DNA from: Pseudoxanthomonas sacheonensis | GTDB taxonomy: Bacteria; Pseudomonadota; Gammaproteobacteria; Xanthomonadales; Xanthomonadaceae | NCBI RefSeq assembly: GCF_010093305.1 | Contig: NZ_PDWS01000001.1 | Span: 186,001-250,000, forward strand | Direction: 5' to 3' | Length of the DNA: 64,000 bases | The notes under the pieces: generated by a model | The model's database searches: none | What the model was told of the DNA's origin: nothing | The model's input: the letters and a program-made list of their open reading frames with translations, nothing else | Part shown: in pieces, positions 28,692 through 37,163 of the stretch | How the letters are laid out: every line of letters begins with the position of its first letter | Numbering within the stretch: position 1 is the first letter of the stretch | Translations under genes and position numbers: made by a program

Positions 28692-29503
28692 AGGCGATGG
28701 CGGCCCCGCCGGTACGGCGTGCGGTGTTCGTTTCCGATGTGCACCTGGGCTCCAAGCACTGCCATGCGGCGGAATTCGCCGATTTCCTGGAAAACCTGCA
28801 TTGCCGCCAGCTCTACCTGGTAGGCGACATCGTCGATCTGTGGTGGATGGCGCAGAAGCGCGCCGCCTGGAACCAGGCGCACAACCGCGTGGTCGAGGCA
28901 CTGCATGCGTTGCGCCGCCGCGGCACCGAGCTGATCTACATACCGGGCAACCACGACCGGCCCATTCGCAGGTTCTGCGGGCTGGTGCTGCCGGCCATGC
29001 AGGTGCGTCGCCGCGCCATCCACGTCACCGCCGACGGCCGCCGCCTGCTGGTTACCCACGGCGACGACTACGATGCGGTCACCCATTTCGGCGGCCTGCA
29101 GGAGCGCTTCGGCGACTGGCTGTACTACCGCATCCTGACCGGCAACAAGATCGTCAATGGGCTGCGCCGGCGTTTCGGCCTGCGCTATTGGTCGCTGTCC
29201 GAATACCTGAAGCGGCAGAGCGTCGCCGCCGAACGCTACATCAACCGCTTCGTGCAGGCGGGGCTGGACGATGCGCGCCGGCGCGGCCTGGACGGCATCA
29301 TCTGCGGACACATCCACCGCGCGGCGCTGGTCCAGCGCGAGGGGCTTATCTACGCAAACGATGGCGACTGGGTGGAAAGCCTGACCGCATTGAGCGAGGA
29401 AGCCGACGGCAGCCTGTGCCTGCTCGCGCACACCGGCGAGACCCTGGCGGCCTTGCCGGCGCGGTTGCGGCTGATGATGCAGGATCTACCGAAAGCAGCG
29501 TGA
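28688..29503 (+). CDS. LpxH-like UDP-2,3-diacylglucosamine diphosphatase family phosphoesterase
   Basis: 271-residue calcineurin-like metallophosphoesterase. Metal-binding motifs in order: FVSDVHLGS, LVGDIVDLWW, PGNHDRP, VTHGDDYD, GHIHRAAL; these match the LpxH-like group closely (DxHL, GDxxD, GNHD). Start GTG at 28688 overlaps the previous stop; an ATG lies three codons later. Because it is coupled to the acyltransferase fusion rather than to lpx genes, it may be an LpxH paralogue (LpxH2-type) acting on another pyrophosphate lipid. Hydrolase chemistry is secure, substrate is not. Confidence 0.85.
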   Translation: MKAMAAPPVRRAVFVSDVHLGSKHCHAAEFADFLENLHCRQLYLVGDIVDLWWMAQKRAAWNQAHNRVVEALHALRRRGTELIYIPGNHDRPIRRFCGLVLPAMQVRRRAIHVTADGRRLLVTHGDDYDAVTHFGGLQERFGDWLYYRILTGNKIVNGLRRRFGLRYWSLSEYLKRQSVAAERYINRFVQAGLDDARRRGLDGIICGHIHRAALVQREGLIYANDGDWVESLTALSEEADGSLCLLAHTGETLAALPARLRLMMQDLPKAA

Positions 29504-29512
29504 TTCCGTGGC

Positions 29513-29591
29513 GTAGGAGCGACGTGAGTCGCGACTGATACCGTTCCGTGCGTGGTCGACGGTTGGCCTTCGCGACTTGCGTCGCTCCTAC
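29513..29591. repeat. Extragenic inverted repeat, family F
   Basis: GTAGGAGCGACGTGAGTCGC and its near complement GCGACTTGCGTCGCTCCTAC enclose about 38 bp. It starts 9 bp after the phosphoesterase stop. The GTAGGAGCG edge resembles family B. Confidence 0.8.
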
Positions 29592-29632
29592 ACGCACCTA
29601 CGGGAAATCCTGTTGGCTGTTAGCATCGGCGC

Positions 29633-30664
29633 ATGGATTCCATTACCCACCTGTTCCTCGGCGGCGCCATCGCCGCCGTAATCGCTCCCGCCCAACACCG
29701 CCGCGCCGCGCTGCTGGCGGGCGCCGCACTGAACACTTTGCCCGATCTCGATTCGCTGTTCATCGTTTTGTTCACCGACGACCCCGTGTCGCTGATGACG
29801 GTGCACCGCAGCTTCAGTCATTCGCTGTTCGTGCTGCCGGTGCCGGGCTGGCTGATCTGGTGGCTGTGCAGGAAGCGGGGGAAGCGCGTGGCGGAATCGC
29901 CGGCCAGATGGTTCTGGGCCATCCAGCTGGCGCTGATCGCCCATCCGCTGCTGGATGCTTTCACTGTCTACGGCACGCATTTGTTGTGGCCCCTGCGCAC
30001 GCAGCCGGTGATGGGCTCCAGCCTTTTCATCATCGATCCGCTGTATACGGCAGGGCTGTTCGGGGGATGTGTGGTCGCTTGGTTCGCACGTGAAAAATCG
30101 CAGGCGCAACGCGCGCTGCTTGCCGGCCTGGCGCTGAGTACCGCGTACCTGGGCTGGTCGCTGCTGGCCAAGGCGAGGATCGACGACGAAGCCGACCGGG
30201 CCCTGGCTGCGATGGGTCTGCAGGCGGCGCCGCGCTTTTCCGTACCCATGCCGTTCAATACCCTGTTGTGGCGGGTGGTGGCCATGACCCCCGAGGGTTA
30301 CGTGATCGGCGATCGCTCGCTGGTGGCCGACCGTGGCGCCATGCGCTTCAAGGGCTACAAGTCGAACGTACAGGCGCTGGCCGAAGCCAAGGACATCCAG
30401 GCGGTGCAGGAGCTGGCCTGGTTCAACCACGGATTCATGCGCGCGCAAGTCCGCGGCGATGAGCTGGTGCTCAGCGATCTGCGCATGGGCCTGGAGCCGG
30501 ACTACAACTTCAACTTCGCCGTCGCCGTTCGCGAAGGCGGGCAGTGGCGTGCGATGCCGCCGCGGCAGCTGCAGGCGGCGTACCGCGCGCCGGTGGCGTC
30601 TGGAAAATTGAAGGATGCGCTGGCCCAGCTGTGGCACAGGATCTGGTATCAGCCGGAAGCGTGA
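29633..30664 (+). CDS. YdjM/DUF457-family membrane-bound metal-dependent hydrolase
   Basis: 343 residues. The N-terminal half has four to five hydrophobic segments and the His/Asp pattern of the family (MDSITHLFLGG, NTLPDLDSL, HRSFSHSLFVL, IAHPLLDAFTVYG). The C-terminal part (about 195-343) is soluble and beta-rich. Family members were named from a metal-dependent hydrolase model but no reaction is proven to my knowledge. It follows a family F palindrome and is the last gene of the plus-strand run. Confidence 0.82.
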   Translation: MDSITHLFLGGAIAAVIAPAQHRRAALLAGAALNTLPDLDSLFIVLFTDDPVSLMTVHRSFSHSLFVLPVPGWLIWWLCRKRGKRVAESPARWFWAIQLALIAHPLLDAFTVYGTHLLWPLRTQPVMGSSLFIIDPLYTAGLFGGCVVAWFAREKSQAQRALLAGLALSTAYLGWSLLAKARIDDEADRALAAMGLQAAPRFSVPMPFNTLLWRVVAMTPEGYVIGDRSLVADRGAMRFKGYKSNVQALAEAKDIQAVQELAWFNHGFMRAQVRGDELVLSDLRMGLEPDYNFNFAVAVREGGQWRAMPPRQLQAAYRAPVASGKLKDALAQLWHRIWYQPEA

Positions 30665-30745
30665 ACCGCGTCTGCGGCCACGCAACCCGGTTCATCGGCT
30701 GCCGAAGCCGGCAGCGCTCTCCAATTCGATCTCTTTCTCGCCGAG

Positions 30746-31108
30746 TTACGGCTGCTGGATCGCGGAAGCCGTCCGGACACTGGCAACATGGACAGCTCTC
30801 TGGTTGTACAGCTCGATCCTGCGTCCGGCCATCAGATCGTTGTAGCGCTCCTCGCCCAGCGCGTTCCTGAATTGCTTCTGCACGCGGTCGAAATTGACGC
30901 GATATTCGCCGTAGCCGCTACGGGCGCCGACTACCATGCGGACGCGTTGCGGAGTCAGGCCGGTTTCGTCCGCCAGTTGCCTTACGGTGACCTGCTGCGT
31001 GTCGTCGGACGCGGCGGGGACGGGGGACAAAGTTACGGTGGAATCCTGCGCAGCCGCGGGGGCGGCAATCGCGGCGAGCAGGGTCAGTGCCAGCAGATTT
31101 ATTTTCAT
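30746..31108 (-). CDS. Small exported protein of unknown function
   Basis: 120 residues with a clean signal peptide (MKINLLALTLLAAIAAPAAA, cleavage before QDS). The mature part looks helical (VTVRQLADETGLTPQRVRMV) and resembles a short HTH-like fold sometimes seen in small xanthomonad exported proteins, ending with a basic helix (YNDLMAGRRIELYNQRAV). No cysteines. A strong AGGAGA lies 7 bp before the ATG. The 265 bp upstream of it hold no gene I can support. Confidence 0.78.
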   Translation of the reverse strand: MKINLLALTLLAAIAAPAAAQDSTVTLSPVPAASDDTQQVTVRQLADETGLTPQRVRMVVGARSGYGEYRVNFDRVQKQFRNALGEERYNDLMAGRRIELYNQRAVHVASVRTASAIQQP

Positions 31109-31373
31109 GATGTTCTCCTGAAACCTGGTCCATCCGTGGAGAGGGGGAGTCCATAGTCCGGCGAGGGTTGTCCGGCAGGATCATTTATGCGCCGCAGGCG
31201 TCGAGAAAACGAGTGCCGGAGAGCACCGTTACCTATGCCACGGTTGTCGTTTCGCGATGTCATGGAATCGCATCGCGCACCATGGAAAGAGGCGTTTCCT
31301 ATCGCTGTGGATCGTTGGCAGCGATGTTTCCGTCATGCATGGACAACACTCGCGCCAAGCTCGGCAAAGCCGT

Positions 31374-32207
31374 TCAGTACACGGTCGCGCGTGCCTGCAC
31401 GAACGAATAGAAGAACACCGCATCGGGATCGTTCTGCACCTGGCGCATCTCACGGCGCACGCCCTCCACCACTTCGTCGGTGACCTTGCCTTCGGCCAGC
31501 AACTGATCGGCGGCCGAAAGCAGCAGTTCCTCCCAGAACGCGATCATGGTCTTGCGCCGCGCGGGCTCGCGATTGTCGAAGTGGAAGGTCTTGATCTGCG
31601 TGGTCACGTCGCGGTAGCCGCCCGCCAGCAGCAGATTGCCCAGCTTGGCGCCCACGAACGGGTCGCCGCCGCTGTCGATCTGGAAATCGTTGAACGCCAT
31701 CCAGTAGCGCCACACATTGGGCGAATACGGATCCAGCAGGAAAGAGGCGTTCATGACCTCGGTGATGTACACCGGCGAGCCCGGCGAAAGTACGCGCCGC
31801 ACTTCGTTGAGCACGCGCGCCGGAGACGGCACGTGTTCCAGCACCCAGCACAGGAAGGCGCAGTCGAAGCTGCGCGGCGCGAACGGCAGATCGGTTGCGT
31901 CGGCCTGATGCAGTGCATAACGGCCCTCCAGCCAGGGCATCGCCGACAACCGCCGGGAAGCGGCACCCAACTGCGCGGGACTCAGGTCGACGCAGGTCGC
32001 GTGCAGCGCGGGGAAGCGCCGCAGCAGGATCTCGGTCTGGGCGCCGACGCCGCTGCCCACTTCCAGCAGACGGCCGGCGCCGGCGTAATCGATGTCGTGG
32101 AAGATGGTCGATTCGGCGATCTGGGCCTGCTTCACCAGGCGCGCCTGCTCCACTTCGGAGAATCCGTGCAGGTAGGGGAATTCGGTGCTGCTGGATGGGT
32201 CGCTCAT
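31374..32207 (-). CDS. Class I SAM-dependent methyltransferase
   Basis: 277 residues. SAM-binding motif I is LLEVGSGVGAQTEILLRR, followed by ATCVDLSPAQLGAA (acidic residue binding the ribose), the HQADATDLPFAPRSFDCAF segment (motif II region) and LEHVPSPARVLNEVRRVL (post-II), typical of Methyltransf_11/UbiE-like enzymes. A perfect GGAGGAA lies in front of the ATG at 32207. No cue in the neighbourhood reveals the substrate. Confidence 0.85.
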   Translation of the reverse strand: MSDPSSSTEFPYLHGFSEVEQARLVKQAQIAESTIFHDIDYAGAGRLLEVGSGVGAQTEILLRRFPALHATCVDLSPAQLGAASRRLSAMPWLEGRYALHQADATDLPFAPRSFDCAFLCWVLEHVPSPARVLNEVRRVLSPGSPVYITEVMNASFLLDPYSPNVWRYWMAFNDFQIDSGGDPFVGAKLGNLLLAGGYRDVTTQIKTFHFDNREPARRKTMIAFWEELLLSAADQLLAEGKVTDEVVEGVRREMRQVQNDPDAVFFYSFVQARATVY

Positions 32208-32253
32208 GGCTTCCTCCGGGAACTGCCAGACGAGTAAAGACGCTCTGAAAAAT

Positions 32254-32366
32254 AATCCCGTTCGTGGTGAGCCTGTCGAACCACGCCCTTGGCGGATTCC
32301 TTCAAATATTACCGGTCAATATTCCTGTGAAAAGCGTGGTTCGACAGGCTCACCACGAACGGGATT
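32254..32366. repeat. Extragenic inverted repeat, family D, copy 1
   Basis: AATCCCGTTCGTGGTGAGCC at the left and GGCTCACCACGAACGGGATT at the right, with CTGTCGAACCACG/CGTGGTTCGACAG inside: a perfect 33 bp inverted repeat around a 46 bp AT-richer centre. It lies upstream of the methyltransferase gene. Confidence 0.88.
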
Positions 32367-32418
32367 TTTATATGGGACTTGTCCCCGCTTGATCCGGATC
32401 CTGCATGGCGGGTTTTCT

Positions 32419-33417
32419 TCACGCCGCCACCGACAACTCGGGAACGACGCCGGCGATCAGCGCGTCGAAGTAATCGCTGGTCAGGCGTATCTGCGCGTCC
32501 GCGCTTTCGGCCCGATTGACCACCGCGCGGAAGGCCGCGTTTTCCGGTCGGTCTTTCGCGTACCAGCCCAGATGCTTGCGGGCGATGCGCACGCCCTGGT
32601 GTTCTCCATAAAAATCGTGCAGCGCATGCAGGTGGCCCAGCAGGATCTCCCGCACTTCGTTCAGTGTGGGCGCCGGCAGCAGATCGCCAGTGGCCAGGTA
32701 GTGGGAGATTTCACGGAAGATCCACGGCCGGCCCTGCGCGGCGCGACCGATCAGCAAGGCATCGGCGCCCGTGGCTTGCAGCACGAAAGCCGCCTTGTGC
32801 GGGGAGTCGATGTCGCCATTGGCCATCACCGGGATACGCAATGCGGACTTGATCTCGGCGATGGTGTCGTACTCGGCCACGCCCGTGTACTGCTGGTCGC
32901 GGGTGCGGCCGTGCACCGCCAGCGCGGCGATGCCGGCGCTCTCGGCGATGCGGGCGATGCTCAGGCCGTTGCGGTTCTCGGCGTTCCAGCCGGTGCGGAT
33001 CTTCAGGGTCACCGGCACTTCCACGGCGCGCACCACCGCTTCCAGGATGCGCGCGACCAGCGCTTCGTCGCGCATCAGCGCCGAGCCGGCCCACGCGTTG
33101 CAGACTTTCTTGGCGGGACAGCCCATGTTGATGTCGATGATCTGCGCGCCGTGATCGACATTGTGGCGCGCCGCATCGGCCAGCGCCTGCGGCTCGGTGC
33201 CGGCGATCTGCACGCTGACCGGCGCCGGTTCCCCGATGTGGTCCATGCGGTGCAGCGATTTGCGCGTATGCCAGAGCCGTGGATCGCCGGTGGTCATTTC
33301 CGACACCGCGAGCCCCGCGCCCGACCGTTTGCACAATTGCCGGAACGGCTTGTCGGTGACCCCGGCCATGGGGGCCAGGATCAGCGAGGGTTCGATGCGG
33401 TAGGGCCCGATTCGCAT
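32419..33417 (-). CDS. dusB: tRNA-dihydrouridine synthase DusB
   Basis: 332-residue FMN TIM-barrel enzyme reducing uridine to dihydrouridine in tRNA. Features: APMAGVTDKPFRQLC (FMN site), VQIAGTEPQALADAAR, DINMGCPAKKVCNAWAGSAL with the catalytic Cys, TLKIRTGW, LAVHGRTRDQQYTG, MANGDI, and IGRAAQGRPWIF. The CPAKKVC arrangement and length fit DusB better than DusA or DusC. The frame runs 103 codons past the ATG at 33417, but the MRIGPYRIEPSLILAPMAG start is clearly the family start. No fis gene is next to it, unlike in enterobacteria. Confidence 0.94.
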   Translation of the reverse strand: MRIGPYRIEPSLILAPMAGVTDKPFRQLCKRSGAGLAVSEMTTGDPRLWHTRKSLHRMDHIGEPAPVSVQIAGTEPQALADAARHNVDHGAQIIDINMGCPAKKVCNAWAGSALMRDEALVARILEAVVRAVEVPVTLKIRTGWNAENRNGLSIARIAESAGIAALAVHGRTRDQQYTGVAEYDTIAEIKSALRIPVMANGDIDSPHKAAFVLQATGADALLIGRAAQGRPWIFREISHYLATGDLLPAPTLNEVREILLGHLHALHDFYGEHQGVRIARKHLGWYAKDRPENAAFRAVVNRAESADAQIRLTSDYFDALIAGVVPELSVAA

Positions 33418-33503
33418 GGCGCTATTGTAATCGTCGCGGACTGGCCGGATGCGCGGAAGCCCGGCCGGAGCCGGGCTTCGACAGGCGCTTCCGGCAGGGG
33501 CCG

Positions 33504-33839
33504 TCAGAGCGTTTCGTCGGCCAGTTCGGCATCCGGAGCGTTGCTCTTCACCGAAGCGATGCCGTTGTCGCGGCCCGCATCGTCGGCGTACATCTGGCTG
33601 CTGCCGATCACCTGGCCGTTGGTCGCGGTCAGGTTGAAGTACGGTTTGCCGTTGCTGGCGGTCTTGCGCTCGTAGCGCGCATCGTCCTGGCTGTTCTTGC
33701 GCACCGAGTCCACTCCATTCAGGCAACTGGCCTTTGCGGCGTAACCCTCGGAGGTGAGGATGACCAGACCGTTGCCTGCCTTCAGGTTGAATTGGAATTC
33801 GCCGTTGCTGCGCTTGCCGATCACGAATTTGCCTGCCAT
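33504..33839 (-). CDS. YegP-like protein with two DUF1508 repeats
   Basis: 111 residues built from two tandem copies of the DUF1508 unit: GEFQFNLKAGNGLVILTSEGY then GKPYFNLTATNGQVIGSSQMY, each followed by an asparagine/glycine-rich helix (GVDSVRKNS, GIASVKSN). The length and doubling match E. coli YegP. The function is unknown; these proteins are usually small and cytoplasmic. It stands alone on the minus strand between dusB and the kinase gene. Confidence 0.9.
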   Translation of the reverse strand: MAGKFVIGKRSNGEFQFNLKAGNGLVILTSEGYAAKASCLNGVDSVRKNSQDDARYERKTASNGKPYFNLTATNGQVIGSSQMYADDAGRDNGIASVKSNAPDAELADETL

Positions 33840-33941
33840 ATCCGCTTCCTGTGGTTGGGTGGAGGCAGGAGCGTAAGGCGTTGGATGGTATTTCTTCGTT
33901 ACGCGGCGGTTACCGCCGGTCGGACGGTCTTCCAGGCGGTC

Positions 33942-34907
33942 CTAACGGGGGAACCGCTCTTCCACTTCAGCCAGCCGCGGCATGGAGAGCGCCGCGCCCA
34001 CGCGCTCGGTGGACGCCGCTGCATAGCGGTTGGCGAAGCGCACGTGGTCGGCGAACGCCAGTTCCGCATCGCCCGCCAGCGAAGCGGCGAGCGCTCCGTT
34101 GAAGGCATCTCCGGCGCCGGTGGTGTCGATCGCTTCGGCGGCCTCGGCGGCTAGGCGGTAATGGGGTTTGGCGTCCCCGCGCAGAGCGTCCTCGGGATGC
34201 GACACGAACACGCCCGCCGAACCCAGCGTCACCACCACCGTGCCATGGGCCAGCAGTTCGCGGCAAAGCGCGTGCAGGCTGACGCCATCGGTGATGCCGA
34301 CATCGTCCGGCTCGATCTTCTCGCCGATGTGGCGGGCGACCAGCGCGGCGAATTCGGTTTCGTTGGGGGTCAGTATGTCGGCGAGACCCAGCAGTTCGAT
34401 ACTGGTCGCCGAATTGGCGGGCGCGGGGTTCAACAGGGTCGCCACGCCGCGCGCGCGCGCCAGTTCCAGCGCGGCGACGATGCTTTCGCCCGGGGATTCC
34501 AGCTGCGCCAGCACCGCGCCGGCAGCGGCGATGGCTTCGCCTTGCGAGCGCACGAAGGCGGGCGTCAGCGACGCATTGGCGCCAGCGCCGATCACGATGC
34601 TGTTGCGCCCATGCGCATCCACGTAGATACCGGCGGTGCCGGTGGGCTGGTCCGACACCAGATCGCGCAGGTCGAGGCCCTCGGCGGCGGCCAGCGAACG
34701 CGCCATCGTGCCGCCAGAGTCGTTGCCCAGCGCGCAGAGAAAAAGGGTGTCCGCGCCCGCGCGTCTGGCGGCGATGGCCTGGTTGAAGCCCTTGCCGCCC
34801 GGGCCGCTGGCATAACTGCCGGCAATGGTGGCGCCTGGCGCGGGCAATGCTTCGCATTGCCAGACGTGGTCGACATTGAAGGAACCCACTACCACTACCG
34901 AAGCCAT
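33942..34907 (-). CDS. PfkB-family ribokinase-like sugar/nucleoside kinase
   Basis: 321 residues. N-terminal GSFNVDHVWQCEALPAPGAT and the PfkB signature 1 region GPGGKGFNQAIAARRAGAD; C-terminal signature DTTGAGDAFNGAL with the catalytic Asp in the GAGD loop. The NPAPAN stretch is typical of ribokinases. It starts 4 bp after the nupC stop, so both are cotranscribed. I therefore favour ribose (from salvaged nucleosides) or a nucleoside such as adenosine/inosine as substrate; the symbol rbsK is not assigned for that reason. Confidence 0.85.
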   Translation of the reverse strand: MASVVVVGSFNVDHVWQCEALPAPGATIAGSYASGPGGKGFNQAIAARRAGADTLFLCALGNDSGGTMARSLAAAEGLDLRDLVSDQPTGTAGIYVDAHGRNSIVIGAGANASLTPAFVRSQGEAIAAAGAVLAQLESPGESIVAALELARARGVATLLNPAPANSATSIELLGLADILTPNETEFAALVARHIGEKIEPDDVGITDGVSLHALCRELLAHGTVVVTLGSAGVFVSHPEDALRGDAKPHYRLAAEAAEAIDTTGAGDAFNGALAASLAGDAELAFADHVRFANRYAAASTERVGAALSMPRLAEVEERFPR

Positions 34908-34911
34908 ACTT

Positions 34912-36210
34912 TTACCCGAAATGCGACAGAACGCCGGCGATGGTCGCGGTCATCAGGGTGGCGATGGTGCCGCCCAATACCGCGCGCAGGCCGAAGCGCG
35001 CCAGATCCGAACGCCGCTCCGGCGCCAGCCCGCCGATGCCGCCGATCTGGATGGCGATGGAACTGAAATTGGCGAAACCGCACAGCGCATAGGTGGCGAT
35101 CAGCTTGCCTTCCGCCGACAGGCTCACGCCTGCGACCTTGCCGTTGACGATGTCGGCGAGCTGCAGATAGGCGACGAATTCGTTGATCACGATCTTCTGG
35201 CCGATCAGCGAACCCACGGTGGTGGCGTCCTGCCAGGGCACGCCGATCACCCAGGCGATCGGCGCCAGCAGGTAGCCGAAGATCAGCGCCAGATCGGTCG
35301 GCTTGCCCAGCATGGCCTGCAGCCCGGTGACTTCACCGATCCAGGTCAGCGGCCAGTTGACCAGCGCGATCAGCGCGATGAAGGCCAGCAGCATGGCGCC
35401 GATGTTCAGGGCCAGGCGCAAACCGTCGCCGGCGCCCGCGGCGGCCGCATCGATGATGTTGCTGGAGGTCTTCTCCACTTCCATCTTCACCGTGCCGCGG
35501 GTCAGTGGCGTCCCGGTTTCCGGGATCAGCAGCTTGGCCACCACCAGCGTCGCTGGCGCAGCCATGATCGAAGCGGCCAGCAGGTGCTTGGCGTAGAACG
35601 CCTGCTGCGCGGGATCGCCGCCGCCCAGCATGCCCACGTAGGCGGCCAGCACGCCGCCGGCGATGTGGGCCATGCCGCCGATCATCATGGTGATCAGCTC
35701 CGATTCGGTCATCTTGGGGATGTACGGGCGCACGGTCAGCGGCGCCTCGGTCTGGCCGATGAACACGCTGGCGCAGACGCTGGTGGTTTCGGCGCCGGAA
35801 ACGCGCATGACCTTGGTGATGGCCCAGGCCATCGCGCGCACCACGGCCTGCATCACGTTCAGGTGGTACAGCACGCCCATCAGCGCGGCGAAGAAGATGA
35901 TGGTCGGCAGCACCTGGAAGGCGAAGATGAAGCCGTAGGTCTTCACGTCCATCAGGCTGCCGAAGATGAACGACGAGCCGGCATTGACGAAGCTCAGGAT
36001 CTTGACGAAGACCTGGCCCAGCCAGTCGAACACTTCGCGTCCGCCCGGCACCAGCAGCACCAGTGCCGCGAAGCCGATCTGCAGGGTGATGCCGGTGACC
36101 ACCAGCTTCCAGTCGACGGCCTTCCGGTTGTTGGAAAACAGGAACACGATGCCGATCAGCACCGCCAGCCCGAACAACCCGAATCCGATTCGCCCCAAAC
36201 CTTCCAGCAT
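34912..36210 (-). CDS. nupC: Concentrative nucleoside transporter (NupC/CNT family)
   Basis: 432-residue membrane protein with about ten hydrophobic segments. Family marks: SFIFGSLMDVKTYGF, FVFQVLP-like FAFQVLPTIIFFAALMGVLYH, SVFIGQTEAPLTVRPYI (the conserved GQTEAPL), and the C-terminal GFANFSSIAIQIGGIGGLAPERR. It imports nucleosides with Na+ or H+ across the inner membrane. First gene of a nupC-kinase pair. Within the CNT family the short bacterial type fits; the exact substrate range is not visible. Confidence 0.93.
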   Translation of the reverse strand: MLEGLGRIGFGLFGLAVLIGIVFLFSNNRKAVDWKLVVTGITLQIGFAALVLLVPGGREVFDWLGQVFVKILSFVNAGSSFIFGSLMDVKTYGFIFAFQVLPTIIFFAALMGVLYHLNVMQAVVRAMAWAITKVMRVSGAETTSVCASVFIGQTEAPLTVRPYIPKMTESELITMMIGGMAHIAGGVLAAYVGMLGGGDPAQQAFYAKHLLAASIMAAPATLVVAKLLIPETGTPLTRGTVKMEVEKTSSNIIDAAAAGAGDGLRLALNIGAMLLAFIALIALVNWPLTWIGEVTGLQAMLGKPTDLALIFGYLLAPIAWVIGVPWQDATTVGSLIGQKIVINEFVAYLQLADIVNGKVAGVSLSAEGKLIATYALCGFANFSSIAIQIGGIGGLAPERRSDLARFGLRAVLGGTIATLMTATIAGVLSHFG

Positions 36211-36288
36211 GTGCAGCCCCGCCTAGTCCCCGAATCGAAGCAGACTAGAGCAGGGCAGCAGGCTGGGCAAGGCAAATAAGTCCGCGCT

Positions 36289-36858
36289 TCAGCTTATTCC
36301 GCGCACAGCCACCCACACGGCCAGGACCAGGAACACCATTGCGGCCACGCTGCGGGCGAGTTTCAGCGGGAGGCGGTCGGCGAAACGATGGCCCAGCCAG
36401 ACCACGGGCAGATTGGCGATCAGCATGCCCAGCGTAGTGCCGGTGATGACCTCCCACAGGGGCGAATATTTGGTCGCCAGCAGCACGGTCGCCACCTGGG
36501 TCTTGTCGCCGATTTCGGCCAGGAAGAAAGCGATGGTGGTGGCGATGAACGCCCCGTGCGCCGGCAGCCGCTCGCCTTCGTCCAGCTTGTCGGGCTTGAG
36601 CGTCCACAAAGCCACGGCCAGGAAACTGCCCGCGACGATCCAGCGCAGGACTTCAGGCGACAGCCATTGCGACAGTTCGGCGCCCAGCCAGGCCGATATC
36701 GCATGATTGACGAGCGTGGCCGCCAGGATGCCGAAGGCGATCGGCCACGGTCTGCGGAAACGGGCCGCCAGCAGCAGCGCCAGCAATTGCGTCTTGTCGC
36801 CGATTTCGGCCAGCGCCACCGTTCCGGTGGAAACCAGCAGGGCTTGCAGGGTGGACAT
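36289..36858 (-). CDS. UPF0016/TMEM165 family Mn2+ (or Ca2+) exporter
   Basis: 189 residues with six hydrophobic helices arranged as two repeats, each carrying the family motif E-x-G-D-K-(T/S): VALAEIGDKTQLLAL near residue 15-30 and FFLAEIGDKTQVATV near 108-122. Bacterial members (MneA/Mnx) export manganese. The gene follows a yybP-ykoY riboswitch, which senses Mn2+ and supports this role. ATG at 36858. Ca2+/H+ exchange, as in the eukaryotic GDT1 proteins, is a less likely alternative. Confidence 0.9.
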   Translation of the reverse strand: MSTLQALLVSTGTVALAEIGDKTQLLALLLAARFRRPWPIAFGILAATLVNHAISAWLGAELSQWLSPEVLRWIVAGSFLAVALWTLKPDKLDEGERLPAHGAFIATTIAFFLAEIGDKTQVATVLLATKYSPLWEVITGTTLGMLIANLPVVWLGHRFADRLPLKLARSVAAMVFLVLAVWVAVRGIS

Positions 36859-36869
36859 TCATGACTCCG

Positions 36870-37080
36870 GGACCGGGCATTCGCGAAGGACGCGAAGGCA
36901 AACGCCGCGCGGCCCGGTCCGGGTGAGCGCAACGCCTGCCTACGGTCTTGCCCGGCGACGAAGCGGAAGCTTCGGCCCTGCGCGCCATGGCGAGGATTCC
37001 ATCGGGAGATTCCCTCAAGAACACGGCCAAGTATGTTGACGCGCAGACCCCGCACGCGGCGGGTGGGCTACTCCCCGGAG
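36870..37080 (-). promoter_or_regulatory. yybP-ykoY (Mn2+) riboswitch
   Basis: On the minus strand the leader shows the two conserved internal-loop sides GGGGAGTAGCCC (37065-37076) and GTCAACATACTT (from 37040), then, after a long variable arm, GCCGGGCAAGACCG (near 36945-36956) and a closing GC-rich stem. These are the hallmarks of the manganese riboswitch, which raises expression of Mn2+ exporters when Mn2+ is high. It precedes a UPF0016 exporter gene. A TACAAT -10 element (37096-37101, minus) lies just upstream. Boundaries are approximate. Confidence 0.88.
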
Positions 37081-37163
37081 GAGGAAAGTGCGGCGATTGT
37101 ACAGAGGCCCCGCCCGGCATGGGTAAACTCTTCTCATTCGCCAGAACGCTTTGGAGCAAACGC

